A stretch of 64,000 nucleotides of DNA from Buchnera aphidicola (Pemphigus immunis). GTDB taxonomy: Bacteria > Pseudomonadota > Gammaproteobacteria > Enterobacterales > Enterobacteriaceae. A program made the translations under genes and the position numbers. The notes beneath the pieces are model-generated. The model was not told where the DNA came from. It saw only the letters and a program-made list of their open reading frames with translations, and ran no database searches. Of this stretch, positions 15,636 to 26,302 are shown piece after piece. Positions within the stretch are counted from its first letter, which is position 1; every line of letters starts with the position of its first letter. Location: positions 1 to 64,000 of the forward strand of contig NZ_OZ060408.1 of NCBI RefSeq assembly GCF_964059115.1. Direction: 5' to 3'.

Positions 15636-17230
15636 TGGATCTACAACGTAATATTTTGATCTTTTTTTTTTTATTATGTTCTTTTTTATTGTGGCAATCA
15701 TGGAAAGTAGAAATTAATCCAAAATCATCCGTTATTCAGGTAAAAGAAAATAAAAAGAGATTATTTATTCCAATAATAGAAGAGAAAAAGAATATTTTTA
15801 TAAAAACAGATACTATATTTTTAAGTATTAATCGGTATGGAGGAGATATAGATCAAGCTAGTTTACTTGAATATAAGGATAAATTACATTCTTTACAGTG
15901 TTTTAGATTACTTGAAACGAAATCTGATTTTTTTTATCAAGCACAAAGTGGTTTAACTGGAAAGGATGGTCCAGATAATCCACATTATGGTACACGACCT
16001 ATTTATGTTAGTGCTAAAAGTTACTTTAAATTGAATAAAGGGCAGAAGGAATTACGTGTTCCAATGGTTTGGATTGGAAAGAATGGGGTTATTTTTACAA
16101 AGATTTTTATATTTAAATCCGGGTCTTATGATATTACGGTTCAGTATGAAATTAAAAATAGTACTAACAAAATTTTAGAATGCTCTATGTTTGGACAATT
16201 AAAACAAACTATTAATTTGCCAAAGAGTGGAAATTTTTATAGTAAGAATTTTGCATTGCAAAGTTTTCGAGGAGCTGCTTATTCTACTGAAAATAGCAAA
16301 TTTAACAAATATAAATTTAATAATATCGTTAGAAACGAGAATTTATATCTTCAAACAAAAAATGGTTGGATAGCTATGTTACAACAATATTTTGTTGCTG
16401 CTTGGATACCACAATCAAAAGGTATGAATGTTATATATACATCTCACTTTAATCACGATATTGTAGCTATTGGATATAAGTCTGATAAAATTTATATTAT
16501 GCCTAACGAAAATTATAAAATACATGCAAATTTATGGATAGGTCCAGAAATTCAAGAAAAAATGGCTATTTTATCTCCTGGTCTTGACTTAACTGTAGAT
16601 TACGGTTTTTTATGGTTTTTATCTCAGCCATTGTTCAGATTTTTGAAATTATTATATAATATTATAGGTAATTGGGGTATTTCTATTATTGTTATTACTT
16701 TAATTATGAGGGGGATACTTTATCCTTTAACTAAAGTACAATATATTGCAATGGCAAAAATGCGTGAATTACAACCTAAAATTGACGATTTAAAAAATAA
16801 GTTTTCAGATGATAAAAATAGTTTTAATAAAGCAATGATGAATCTTTATCAGCAGGAAAAAATAAATCCTTTTGGTGGGTGTTTACCTTTGTTGATACAA
16901 ATGCCTATTTTTTTAGCATTGTATTATATGCTTATGAGTTCTATAGAATTACGTCATGCGCCTTTTTATTTATGGATTCAGGATTTATCAGATCAAGATC
17001 CTTATTATATTTTACCTATAATAATGGGTTTTACAATGTTTTGTATTCAAAAAATGTCACCAAATAATATATCTGATCCGGTACAACAAAAATTTTTAAA
17101 TCTTGTCCCTATTTTATTTTCTATATTTTTTCTATGGTTTCCTTCTGGTTTGGTTTTATATTATATTGTCAGTAATATTATAACTATTGTACAACAAAAA
17201 TTAATTTTTTATTATTTAGAAAAAGAATGA
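15635..17230 (+). CDS. yidC: Membrane protein insertase YidC
   Basis: YidC inserts and folds inner-membrane proteins such as ATP synthase subunits a and c, either alone or with SecYEG. I choose the second of two adjacent ATGs (15635; MDLQRN), which matches E. coli MDSQRN and overlaps the yidD stop by one base; the ATG at 15632 adds one Met. The protein has 531 residues (E. coli 548): an N-terminal signal-anchor helix, a periplasmic beta domain (to about 340), and the five-helix insertase core with GNWGISIIVITLIMRG and NPFGGCLPLLIQMPIF. Confidence 0.97.
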   Translation: MDLQRNILIFFFLLCSFLLWQSWKVEINPKSSVIQVKENKKRLFIPIIEEKKNIFIKTDTIFLSINRYGGDIDQASLLEYKDKLHSLQCFRLLETKSDFFYQAQSGLTGKDGPDNPHYGTRPIYVSAKSYFKLNKGQKELRVPMVWIGKNGVIFTKIFIFKSGSYDITVQYEIKNSTNKILECSMFGQLKQTINLPKSGNFYSKNFALQSFRGAAYSTENSKFNKYKFNNIVRNENLYLQTKNGWIAMLQQYFVAAWIPQSKGMNVIYTSHFNHDIVAIGYKSDKIYIMPNENYKIHANLWIGPEIQEKMAILSPGLDLTVDYGFLWFLSQPLFRFLKLLYNIIGNWGISIIVITLIMRGILYPLTKVQYIAMAKMRELQPKIDDLKNKFSDDKNSFNKAMMNLYQQEKINPFGGCLPLLIQMPIFLALYYMLMSSIELRHAPFYLWIQDLSDQDPYYILPIIMGFTMFCIQKMSPNNISDPVQQKFLNLVPILFSIFFLWFPSGLVLYYIVSNIITIVQQKLIFYYLEKE

Positions 17231-17295
17231 TTTTTTAAGTATAATATATTTTTTTATATTATAAAAAATACATTAAATAAGGTGATGTTTATCAT

Positions 17296-18666
17296 ATGGT
17301 ATATGATAAAAATGTTACAATAATAGCACAAATTACTCCTCAAGGAAGAGGTGGAGTAGGTATCTTAAGAATTTCAGGAGAACGTTCTAAAGAAGTTGCT
17401 TTAAAAGTATTAGGGAAAATGCCAAAAACACGATGTGTGAATCATATGTTTTTTTTAGATAGCAATGGATTAATCTTAGATAAAGGGATAGCTTTGTGGT
17501 TTGATAAACCAAATTCTTATACCGGTGAAGATGTATTAGAGTTACAGGGGCACGGTAGTCCAGTAATATTGGATTTACTTATTAAACATATTACTTTAAT
17601 TACTGGAGTTAGAATTGCTAGACCTGGTGAATTTTCAGAACGTGCTTTTTTAAATGGTAAAATAGATTTAGCTCAAGCTGAATCCATAGTAGATTTGATC
17701 AATGCTACATCTGAAAAAGTAGCAAAGTTATCTTTACAATCTTTACAAGGAGTTTTTTCTTCTAAAATTTCCAGGTTAATGGATAGTATTACCCAAATAC
17801 GTGTAAATTTAGAGGCTGGAATAAATTTTCCAGAAGAAGAAATGACTCTTTTTTTTGAAGAAGATATTGATAAGCAATTAAATACTATTATTTTGTCTAT
17901 TAATAAAATTTTAAATATATCGAATCAGGGAAGAATATTAAGAGAAGGTATAAAAGTTGTAATAGCTGGACCGGCTAATGCTGGTAAGTCAAGTTTATTT
18001 AATTCTTTGTCTTTTTCTAATTCTGCTATTGTCACTAATCAAAAAGGTACCACTCGTGATATATTACGAGAATATGTAAATATTGATGGTATTCAATTTG
18101 AATTAGTTGATACAGCTGGATTACGTAGTACTGATAATGAAATAGAGTCTATTGGCATTGAACGTGCGTATAAGGAAATGGAATTAGCCGAACATATTTT
18201 ATTTGTGATCGATAGTACATTAGATAAATTAATTCAACATAAAACGTATTCTGATTTTTGTCGTACTGTGAAAAATAAGTGTGCTATAACTGTGATTTTA
18301 AATAAATCAGATTTAACTTCCCAAAAAGCTAGTATTAAAAATATAAATGGACAAACATTTATTTCTTTATCTGCATATACTAGTGATGGAATAGATTTAT
18401 TACGTCGATATTTAAAGAAAAAAAATTTAGCATCATGTGAAAATACAGAAGGTATTTTTTTAGCTCGACGTCGTCATCTTAATGCATTAAATTCTGCATT
18501 AAAAGTAATTTCTGAAAGTAAAGAAAATTGGAAAATATCTAAAAAATGGGAATTATTAGCTGAGGATTTACGTATAGCTCAAAATTTATTAGGTCAAATA
18601 TTGGGTATTTTTACTACTGATGATTTATTAGAAAATATTTTTTCTGAATTTTGCATTGGGAAATAA
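17296..18666 (+). CDS. mnmE: tRNA modification GTPase MnmE (TrmE, ThdF)
   Basis: MnmE is the GTPase partner of MnmG in U34 tRNA modification. The protein has 456 residues (E. coli 454). The N-terminal formyl-THF-binding domain begins with TPQGRGGVGILRISG (about residues 12-26). The inserted G domain has G1 GPANAGKSSLFN (about 225), the switch TTRDI (about 251), DTAGLR (about 271) and NKSD (about 336). The C-terminal CIGK carries the catalytic cysteine. All key residues are present. Confidence 0.98.
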   Translation: MVYDKNVTIIAQITPQGRGGVGILRISGERSKEVALKVLGKMPKTRCVNHMFFLDSNGLILDKGIALWFDKPNSYTGEDVLELQGHGSPVILDLLIKHITLITGVRIARPGEFSERAFLNGKIDLAQAESIVDLINATSEKVAKLSLQSLQGVFSSKISRLMDSITQIRVNLEAGINFPEEEMTLFFEEDIDKQLNTIILSINKILNISNQGRILREGIKVVIAGPANAGKSSLFNSLSFSNSAIVTNQKGTTRDILREYVNIDGIQFELVDTAGLRSTDNEIESIGIERAYKEMELAEHILFVIDSTLDKLIQHKTYSDFCRTVKNKCAITVILNKSDLTSQKASIKNINGQTFISLSAYTSDGIDLLRRYLKKKNLASCENTEGIFLARRRHLNALNSALKVISESKENWKISKKWELLAEDLRIAQNLLGQILGIFTTDDLLENIFSEFCIGK

Positions 18667-18739
18667 ATAGTTATAATAAATAAATTTTTATTTAGATAAA
18701 AAATGATGTTATTAATAATATTTTTAAGGTTTGAGTAGG

Positions 18740-19420
18740 ATGAGTTACTTTTGTGCTCCACCTATAAATGAAAAAATACTTCTTAAATTTGCGAATGAAT
18801 TATCAGGACATTCTTTAGGAGAATTATCTTCTATAATATTGAAGATGGTACCTAATACATTAAAAAAAAATAAAGCATTTACAGGACATCTTTTAGAAAA
18901 AATATTAGGGGCTAATATTGGAAGCAAAGTACAACAAGATTTTTCAGATATTGGAGTTGAATTAAAAACTGTTCCTGTTAATAAAAAAGGAGTTGTTTTA
19001 GAATCTACTTTTATTTGTAGTGTTCCATTAATTAAAAATATTGCTTTAATATGGAGTAATTCTTTTTTTTATGAAAAAATAAGACGAATACTTTGGATTC
19101 CTATTCAGGGAGATAATAGCGTTTCATTATCAGATAGATTAATTGGAAAACCTTTTCTTTGGACTCCTGATAGTGTCCAAGAAAATTTAATAAGATGTGA
19201 TTGGGAAGAATTTATGGATTTAATTATATTAGGGAAAGTAGAAGAGATAACGGGAAGTCATGGAGAAGTGTTATATATTTTAAAAAGATCAATAAATTAT
19301 TCTTATTTAACTCGTGCTATAGGAAAGGATGGTTCAGTCATTTATATTGAACCACGGTGTTTTTATTTTAGAAAAAAATTTACTTATTCAGTATTAAAAA
19401 AAAATTTTAAATGTTTTTAA
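18740..19420 (+). CDS. mutH: DNA mismatch repair endonuclease MutH
   Basis: In E. coli MutH nicks the unmethylated strand at hemimethylated GATC when activated by MutS and MutL. I use the ATG at 18740 (226 residues; E. coli 229), which aligns with the E. coli start, and not the TTG at 18731. The restriction-enzyme-like active site is intact: aspartate in QDFSDIGVELK followed by the E-x-K pair, and an upstream glutamate in HLLEKILGA. The C-terminal segment FYFRKKFTYSVLKKNF corresponds to the end of E. coli MutH. No Dam, MutS or MutL is encoded in this window. Confidence 0.94.
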   Translation: MSYFCAPPINEKILLKFANELSGHSLGELSSIILKMVPNTLKKNKAFTGHLLEKILGANIGSKVQQDFSDIGVELKTVPVNKKGVVLESTFICSVPLIKNIALIWSNSFFYEKIRRILWIPIQGDNSVSLSDRLIGKPFLWTPDSVQENLIRCDWEEFMDLIILGKVEEITGSHGEVLYILKRSINYSYLTRAIGKDGSVIYIEPRCFYFRKKFTYSVLKKNFKCF

Positions 19421-19459
19421 AAAAAATATTTTTTACATAATTGGTATATATTTGAATTA

Positions 19460-19532
19460 TGCCCGAAGGCGGAATTGAACCACCGACACGGGGATTTTCA
19501 GTCCCCTGCTCTACCAACTGAGCTATTCGGGC
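19460..19532 (-). tRNA. pheT: tRNA-Phe (GAA)
   Basis: The minus strand folds as a normal cloverleaf: acceptor gcccgaa/ttcgggc, D arm with tagctcagttggtagagc, anticodon stem gggga/tcccc with loop ctgaaaa (anticodon GAA), and T arm with ggttcaattcc. The discriminator base is A. The 3' CCA is not encoded. It stands alone between mutH and groES and is transcribed opposite to both. Confidence 0.97.
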
Positions 19533-19965
19533 ATGATTTTATTAATACATTAAACTTAAAGTTCTGTCAATAATTTTATTATGTCTTAATATAAATTAAC
19601 GTATTTTATATATTAAAAATTTTTGATATTATTTAATCTAATGTTTATTTTTTTTAAAATTTTAATTTTTTAATTATTTTTGAGTAATAAAATTATTAAT
19701 AATTTTAAATTTAGAAAATTTTATTAAAAATAATAAAAACATTTGTTTATATATTATTATAAATAATTGATAATTTTAAAAAATTATTAATGCTAGAAAT
19801 ATACGAAAATAAATAATTTTAATACAATGAAATAAAAAAGAATAATACCCCTTGAAAGTTTCAATTAGCATCCATATATAATATACATACAAAGATATAT
19901 ATTATATATTTTACTTTTTTGATTATGTTGATTACATAATAGCAACTTAAAAGAGGAAATTTTAA
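19533..19965. other. Spacer between tRNA-Phe and groES
   Basis: These 433 bp contain no gene. They hold the groESL promoter (annotated separately at 19851-19879), its 5' leader, and presumably the minus-strand promoter of tRNA-Phe close to 19533-19620. The remainder is low-complexity AT-rich sequence. Confidence 0.6.
19851..19879 (+). promoter_or_regulatory. Sigma-32 (heat shock) promoter of groES-groEL
   Basis: CTTGAAA (19851-19857) followed after 14 bp by CCATATAT (19872-19879) fits the RpoH promoter consensus CTTGAAA-N(11-15)-CCCCATnT. In E. coli the groE promoter also has CCCTTGAA at -35, and here CCCCTTGAA is preserved in otherwise random-looking AT-rich DNA. It lies about 87 bp upstream of the groES ATG. 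RpoH itself is encoded at 26303-27160. Confidence 0.8.
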
Positions 19966-20259
19966 ATGAAAATTCGTCCTTTGCATGATAGAGTTATTAT
20001 TAAAAGACAAGAAGTAGAATCTAAGTCAGCTGGTGGAATTGTGTTGACAGGTTCAGCAGCAGGAAAGTCTACTAGAGGAATAGTTACAGCAGTAGGTAAT
20101 GGTCGAGTTTTAGATAATGGTGAATTAAAAGCACTTGATGTTAAAATTGGTGATACCGTTATTTTTAGTGAAGGATATGGTGCAAAAGTTGAGAAAATTG
20201 ATAATGAAGAATTTTTAATTTTAACTGAAAGTGATATTTTAGCAGTGGTTGAAGATTAG
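19966..20259 (+). CDS. groES: Co-chaperonin GroES (Cpn10)
   Basis: GroES is the heptameric lid of the GroEL folding chamber. The 97-residue product matches E. coli in length. It has the conserved [11 protein letters not shown] start, the mobile loop [18 protein letters not shown] (about residues 20-37), and [13 protein letters not shown] near residue 70. A GAGGA lies upstream of the ATG. groEL follows after 49 bp. Expected to be strongly expressed. Confidence 0.98.
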   Translation: MKIRPLHDRVIIKRQEVESKSAGGIVLTGSAAGKSTRGIVTAVGNGRVLDNGELKALDVKIGDTVIFSEGYGAKVEKIDNEEFLILTESDILAVVED

Positions 20260-20284
20260 ATTTTAGGTGTTTACTATAATTTAA

Positions 20285-21952
<1,668 letters not shown>

Positions 21953-21973
21953 TTTTTTTTAAAAAAATTATAA

Positions 21974-22012
21974 TTTCTCTCCTAAATACAATTGATAGTA
22001 TTAGGAGAGAAA
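21974..22012 (+). terminator. Hairpin downstream of groEL
   Basis: The arms tttctctcctaa (21974-21985) and ttaggagagaaa (22001-22012) form a perfect 12-bp stem, extended by three more pairs (tac/gta) after a bulge. Only aattg follows on the plus strand, not a T run, so it may stabilise the groEL mRNA 3' end or act as a weak terminator. It lies 22 bp after the groEL stop and 58 bp before efp. Confidence 0.6.
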
Positions 22013-22069
22013 AATTGTGTTAATAGAATATTCATTTTTAATAATAGATATTATGTTAAATAAAGATTC

Positions 22070-22639
22070 ATGATTATTACATACACTAGTAGTAATTTAC
22101 GTGCAGGTTTAAAGGTAATATTTAATCAAGAACCTTATGTTGTAAATTCTAATCAATTAGTCAAACCAGGTAAAGGTCAAGCATTTGCTCGTGTAAAATT
22201 ACGAAATTTATTAACTGGTAAATTAATTGAAAAAACGTTTAAATCTACAGATTTTTTAGAAGTAGCAAATATTATAGATATATTTTTATTATATTTATAT
22301 CGTGATATAGATTATTTTATTTTTATGAATAATAATACTTTTGAGCAAATATTGGTTCATAAAAAAATATTACGTAAAAATTATAAATGGTTGTTAGAAC
22401 AAAAAAATTATCTAGTTACTTTATGGAATAATCAGCCTATAAAAGTCGGCATGAATAATTTTGTTGAGTTAAAGGTAATAAATGTGAATCCGGAAATTAA
22501 AGGCGATAGGATCAGTCGTATTAGTAAATTTGCAAAATTAAGTACTGGAGCAATAGTAAAAGTCCCACTTTTTATTCAAGAGAATGATATTATTAAAATA
22601 GATACTCGTTCTGGAGAGTATGTATCGAGACAAAAATAA
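22070..22639 (+). CDS. efp: Translation elongation factor P
   Basis: EF-P relieves ribosome stalling at consecutive prolines. The product has 189 residues (E. coli 188). The loop [14 protein letters not shown] carries the lysine (residue 35 here, equivalent to K34 of E. coli) that EpmA/EpmB beta-lysylate for full activity. The C-terminal signature [21 protein letters not shown] is intact. The middle (about residues 70-110) is more divergent. No strong ribosome binding site is seen before the ATG. Confidence 0.96.
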   Translation: MIITYTSSNLRAGLKVIFNQEPYVVNSNQLVKPGKGQAFARVKLRNLLTGKLIEKTFKSTDFLEVANIIDIFLLYLYRDIDYFIFMNNNTFEQILVHKKILRKNYKWLLEQKNYLVTLWNNQPIKVGMNNFVELKVINVNPEIKGDRISRISKFAKLSTGAIVKVPLFIQENDIIKIDTRSGEYVSRQK

Positions 22640-22682
22640 ATATTTTTTAGAATGGATCATGAATATATTAATCATTTTTTAT

Positions 22683-23423
22683 TTAATACTCGTTTCCTTT
22701 AATGTATTTTCGATAGCTATCCCATTCAAAAGTTAACCATAAACTGTTACCTATTCGCATTCTATCGATAACTCTTTCTCCCAGTAAAGTTTTCATACCT
22801 CTATGATCTAAGTTTGATAACATTCCAGTGGAACGTTTAGAAGAAGATCGTCTGTCTACAATTTGATTTATAATTACTTTTTCATATCGGGATTCTGTTT
22901 GCATACCTATTTCATCTATCATCAATAAATCTACACTGCTTAAGTTATGTAGTAAATTTTCTTCTGTTATATTACTAGTTCCACTAAAAGTTCCTTTCAT
23001 ATTGGACATAAGATCTGCTACTGTAACTATTAATACATTTTTACCGTTTAATATAAGGTGATTTCCAATCGCTGATGCTAAATGATTTTTTCCTGTGCCA
23101 GGACGACCTGAAAATATAAAACTAGCAATATTGCCATTAAAATCCTCGGCATATCTTCTTGCTGCAGTAACTACTTTTTGATGTCCTTCATGTTGAATAC
23201 GATAATTATCGAAAGAGCAGTTCATATATAGTTCTCGGATACCTGAACGACCAAGAATACGTTGCATTTTCATTGCACGATTTTTTCTAATAATCGATTT
23301 TGATGATAACCGACCTTCTTCTTGATTCCACGCTAGTAGGTCACCGTCATTATTAAATTTGGGTTTGATATGGTTAGGCATAATACGTTGTAGACGTTTT
23401 AAAAATATGGAATAGTTTTTCAT
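22683..23423 (-). CDS. dnaC: Replicative helicase loader DnaC
   Basis: DnaC is the AAA+ loader that delivers DnaB helicase to DNA. The product has 246 residues (E. coli 245). Walker A is GRPGTGKNHLASAIG (about residue 103), Walker B LLMIDEIGMQTESRYEK (about 165), and the RSSSKR arginine-rich segment follows. The start codon shares one base with the dnaT stop (TAATG), so translation is coupled. Ends with WDSYRKYIKGNEY as in E. coli. Confidence 0.96.
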   Translation of the reverse strand: MKNYSIFLKRLQRIMPNHIKPKFNNDGDLLAWNQEEGRLSSKSIIRKNRAMKMQRILGRSGIRELYMNCSFDNYRIQHEGHQKVVTAARRYAEDFNGNIASFIFSGRPGTGKNHLASAIGNHLILNGKNVLIVTVADLMSNMKGTFSGTSNITEENLLHNLSSVDLLMIDEIGMQTESRYEKVIINQIVDRRSSSKRSTGMLSNLDHRGMKTLLGERVIDRMRIGNSLWLTFEWDSYRKYIKGNEY

Positions 23424-23956
23424 TATTGTCCTCGAAAACCTTCAGGTGTTTTTTTGTCAGGTTTAGGTAAATTGTTAATATCTCTTTTTTTATATATTAC
23501 ATTTAATATTCTGCTTTGTTGGACACTTCTTGCTAATTTTTGTTGCCATTGTACGTGATGAAAGAATTTTCCTTCAGCTTGCCAATAGGATATGAATAGT
23601 GCTAATTCAGAATGAGAAATTGGTGAATGTAAAGTAATACCCCAAATAGCAGCTTGTTTTAAAAAATCTAGATCTGGTTTCCATTCTTTATACATTGTAA
23701 ATTTTCCCATTGGTATGTTTTTTAAATATGTATTATTAATAACATTTTTTTTGGCTATATTTTTTTTTTGTTCCTGAAATAAATTGTTTATCGAAAATAA
23801 TTTGTTAAGTAATGAAGGAGTGACTGCGTACATGATAGGAATATTATTCTGTAATATTGCTAAAGCTCCTTCTTTAGCTGAAGAAAGGGCAGAAATAGGA
23901 TCTTTTTTGAAGTTAGCTAAATTAGTGGCTGTTGGTACTAGTATTTTTATAGACAT
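23423..23956 (-). CDS. dnaT: Primosomal protein DnaT
   Basis: DnaT works with PriA/PriB and DnaC to restart replication forks. The product has 177 residues (E. coli 179). The N-terminal region starting MSIKILVPTATNLANFKKDP and the C-terminal single-strand-binding part with FISYWQAEGKFFHHVQWQQKLARS (partly quoted) fit the family, ending GFRGQ. It is the promoter-proximal gene of dnaT-dnaC, as in E. coli. Confidence 0.93.
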   Translation of the reverse strand: MSIKILVPTATNLANFKKDPISALSSAKEGALAILQNNIPIMYAVTPSLLNKLFSINNLFQEQKKNIAKKNVINNTYLKNIPMGKFTMYKEWKPDLDFLKQAAIWGITLHSPISHSELALFISYWQAEGKFFHHVQWQQKLARSVQQSRILNVIYKKRDINNLPKPDKKTPEGFRGQ

Positions 23957-24206
23957 AATTTAAATCTTATTTAAGGTGTAAGTAGTATGTAAAGTAAATT
24001 ATATTTGACATATATAAAAAATAATTATGAGTATGTATTATGTAAAGTTAATATTTTTCATAATATCATTTTTTTTTATTGTATTTGAAGTCAAATATTA
24101 TTTTTTTAAATAAAGTGATAATATTTTTATAGTTTTATTTGTATAAAATGATAAATTGTTATTTATTTTTAGTTTTATTTTTATATTATATTGTACATTT
24201 TTTAGG

Positions 24207-24798
24207 TTAAATTTTTTTTTTATTTTTTAACTCTATGAAATAATTTATCTTACGTATATAAAGACAGTATTTAACTTTTCCGGTTATTTTTTCTTTTTTT
24301 AAAATCCAATTTTTTGGAATATATATATTTTTTTTTGTTTTTTCTTGTTCTATATATATCCATGCGTTATTTTTTAACCATATATTATTTTCTAAAAGGA
24401 AAATTGTTTTTTCTAATATAGTATTATAAAAAGGAGGATCAAGGAAAACAATATCGTAAGTTTTTTTTTTTTAACCATTTTAAGGTATCAGTATGAATAA
24501 TTTCTATTTCTAGTATGTTTAATTTTTTCACGGTATATTTAATTTGTTGTATCATATTTTTATTTATTTCTAGTAGAGTCACATTTTTTGCTGCACGTGA
24601 TATAGATTCTATAGCTAATGCTCCACTTCCAGAAAAACAATCTAGACAATTAGAATTTTTAATTTTTTTATTTAACCAGTTAAATAACGTTTCTTTTATT
24701 TGATTGGTAGTTGGTCTTAATTTTTTTTCATTAATTACAGGTATACGTCTATTTTTAAATTTTCCAGAAATAATACGTAAGTTAGTATTTTTTTTCAT
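24207..24798 (-). CDS. rsmD: 16S rRNA m2G966 methyltransferase RsmD, frame broken at an A12 run
   Basis: RsmD methylates G966 of 16S rRNA. The first frame (119 codons) carries the SAM-binding core: ISGKFKNRRIP (about residue 9) and CLDCFSGSGALAIESISR (about 53-70). It runs into twelve As on the coding strand (plus-strand Ts 24461-24472) and stops shortly after. The -1 frame continues YDIVFLDPPFY, which supplies the catalytic (D/N)PP(Y/F) motif, and ends VKYCLYIRK plus a short tail, stop at 24207-24209. Loss of one A gives 196 residues (E. coli 198). Both parts are well conserved, so slippage rescue is likely; a recent pseudogene or read error is possible. Confidence 0.85.
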
Positions 24799-24837
24799 TA
24801 TGAATTATATATTTATTTTTATTAAATGTTATTATTA

Positions 24838-24884
24838 ATTAATTAAAATATTAATTTAATTAATAAATTAGTATTTTAATTAAT
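24838..24884. repeat. AT-only inverted repeat in rsmD / ftsY divergent region
   Basis: The 13-bp arms attaattaaaata (24838-24850) and tattttaattaat (24872-24884) are exact reverse complements around a 21-bp AT-only loop. It lies in the 124-bp spacer between the divergent rsmD and ftsY. It could be a protein-binding site, but AT-only inverted repeats arise easily in such DNA. Confidence 0.35.
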
Positions 24885-24922
24885 ATAAATTTTTCGTATG
24901 TTTTATTTATTAAGGTGAAAAA

Positions 24923-26146
24923 GTGAAAAAAAATTTTTTTTTAAATTTTTTTTCTTTTATAAAAAAGAAAAAAAAGATTATTTCAAAAAATAAAAACAAT
25001 ATTATTAAGTCTAATAAACAATCTAATCATATTTTAAATAAAAATGTATTGAACGAATCTAACATTTTATCTAAAAAAATATCAAATAATAGTGTAATAG
25101 ATGTTTCTAAAAAATCAAGTTGTGATTTGAGTAATTATAAATTGAATCAAGTAAAAAATGAGAATAAAAGAAATTATGACAAAATTAATGTAGGTAAAGA
25201 TTTATCAAAATTAAAGAATAATGATATTTCATATAAAGGTAATTTTATAGAAAAGTTGAGAACACAATTAAAAAAAACAAGAGATTATTTAGGTTTAGAG
25301 ATAAAAAATATTTTTTCTAAAAGTGAAGTAGATGTGATTTTATTTGATAAATTAGAAGAAAAACTATTATCTTCTGATATTGGTGTTAAAACTACTAATT
25401 TTATCATTAGTCGTTTAAAATCAGAAGTTGTAGAAAATAATATCAAAAACACCGAAGCAGTGTATGATTTATTAAAAATTCATATGTTAAAGATGTTATC
25501 TAAATTTGAAAAAACCATAAATTTAGAAAGATTTCATTGTCCATTTATAATTTTAATAGTCGGTGTAAATGGTGTTGGCAAAACAACTACTATCGGGAAA
25601 TTAGCTGCGAAATATAAAAAAATGGGTAAATCAGTGATGTTGGCTGCAGGGGATACTTTTAGAGCTGCAGCTATTGAACAGTTACAAGAATGGGGATTAA
25701 AAAATAATATATCAGTGATATCTCAGCATATTAATGCTGATCCAGCAGCTGTTGTTTTTGATGCAATAAAATCAGCACAAGCGAAAAAAATTGATATTTT
25801 AATTATTGATACGGCAGGAAGATTACACAATAATCTGCATTTAATGAATGAATTAAAAAAAATAAAAAAAGTAGTAAAAAAAATAGATATTTCATTTCCT
25901 CATGAAATTATTTTAGTTGTTGATGCTTGCAGTGGTCAAAATACAGTACAACAAACAAAATTATTTCATGAATCATTGAATTTAACAGGAATAATTATAA
26001 CGAAATTAGATGGTACAGCAAAAGGTGGAATTATTTTTCCCATAGCTAATGAATTTTCAATACCCATTTATTATATTGGAATAGGTGAAAAAATGGACGA
26101 TTTAAAACTATTTGATAGTAAAAAATTTATTGAATCTATTTTCTAA
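24923..26146 (+). CDS. ftsY: Signal recognition particle receptor FtsY
   Basis: FtsY is the SRP receptor GTPase that brings ribosome-nascent chains to the translocon. The product has 407 residues (E. coli 497); the shortening is in the N-terminal A domain, here lysine- and asparagine-rich instead of acidic. The NG domain is complete: G1 GVNGVGKTTTIGKLA (about 215), DTFRAAAIEQL (about 244), DTAGR (about 294) and TKLDGTAKGG (about 354). It starts with GTG after an AAGG. In E. coli ftsE, ftsX and rpoH follow; ftsE/X are missing here. Confidence 0.97.
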   Translation: MKKNFFLNFFSFIKKKKKIISKNKNNIIKSNKQSNHILNKNVLNESNILSKKISNNSVIDVSKKSSCDLSNYKLNQVKNENKRNYDKINVGKDLSKLKNNDISYKGNFIEKLRTQLKKTRDYLGLEIKNIFSKSEVDVILFDKLEEKLLSSDIGVKTTNFIISRLKSEVVENNIKNTEAVYDLLKIHMLKMLSKFEKTINLERFHCPFIILIVGVNGVGKTTTIGKLAAKYKKMGKSVMLAAGDTFRAAAIEQLQEWGLKNNISVISQHINADPAAVVFDAIKSAQAKKIDILIIDTAGRLHNNLHLMNELKKIKKVVKKIDISFPHEIILVVDACSGQNTVQQTKLFHESLNLTGIIITKLDGTAKGGIIFPIANEFSIPIYYIGIGEKMDDLKLFDSKKFIESIF

Positions 26147-26302
26147 AGTTTTATTTTTATATTTTTTTAACCTATTTATTTTAACGTTTTACATATATTC
26201 TCTATAGTATGTAATAAATAGTAAGATAGCTTTTGATTTATTTTTATAATTCACGTATTATAAAATAATTTATTAGTTTAATGACGTAATTTAGGGATTA
26301 AA

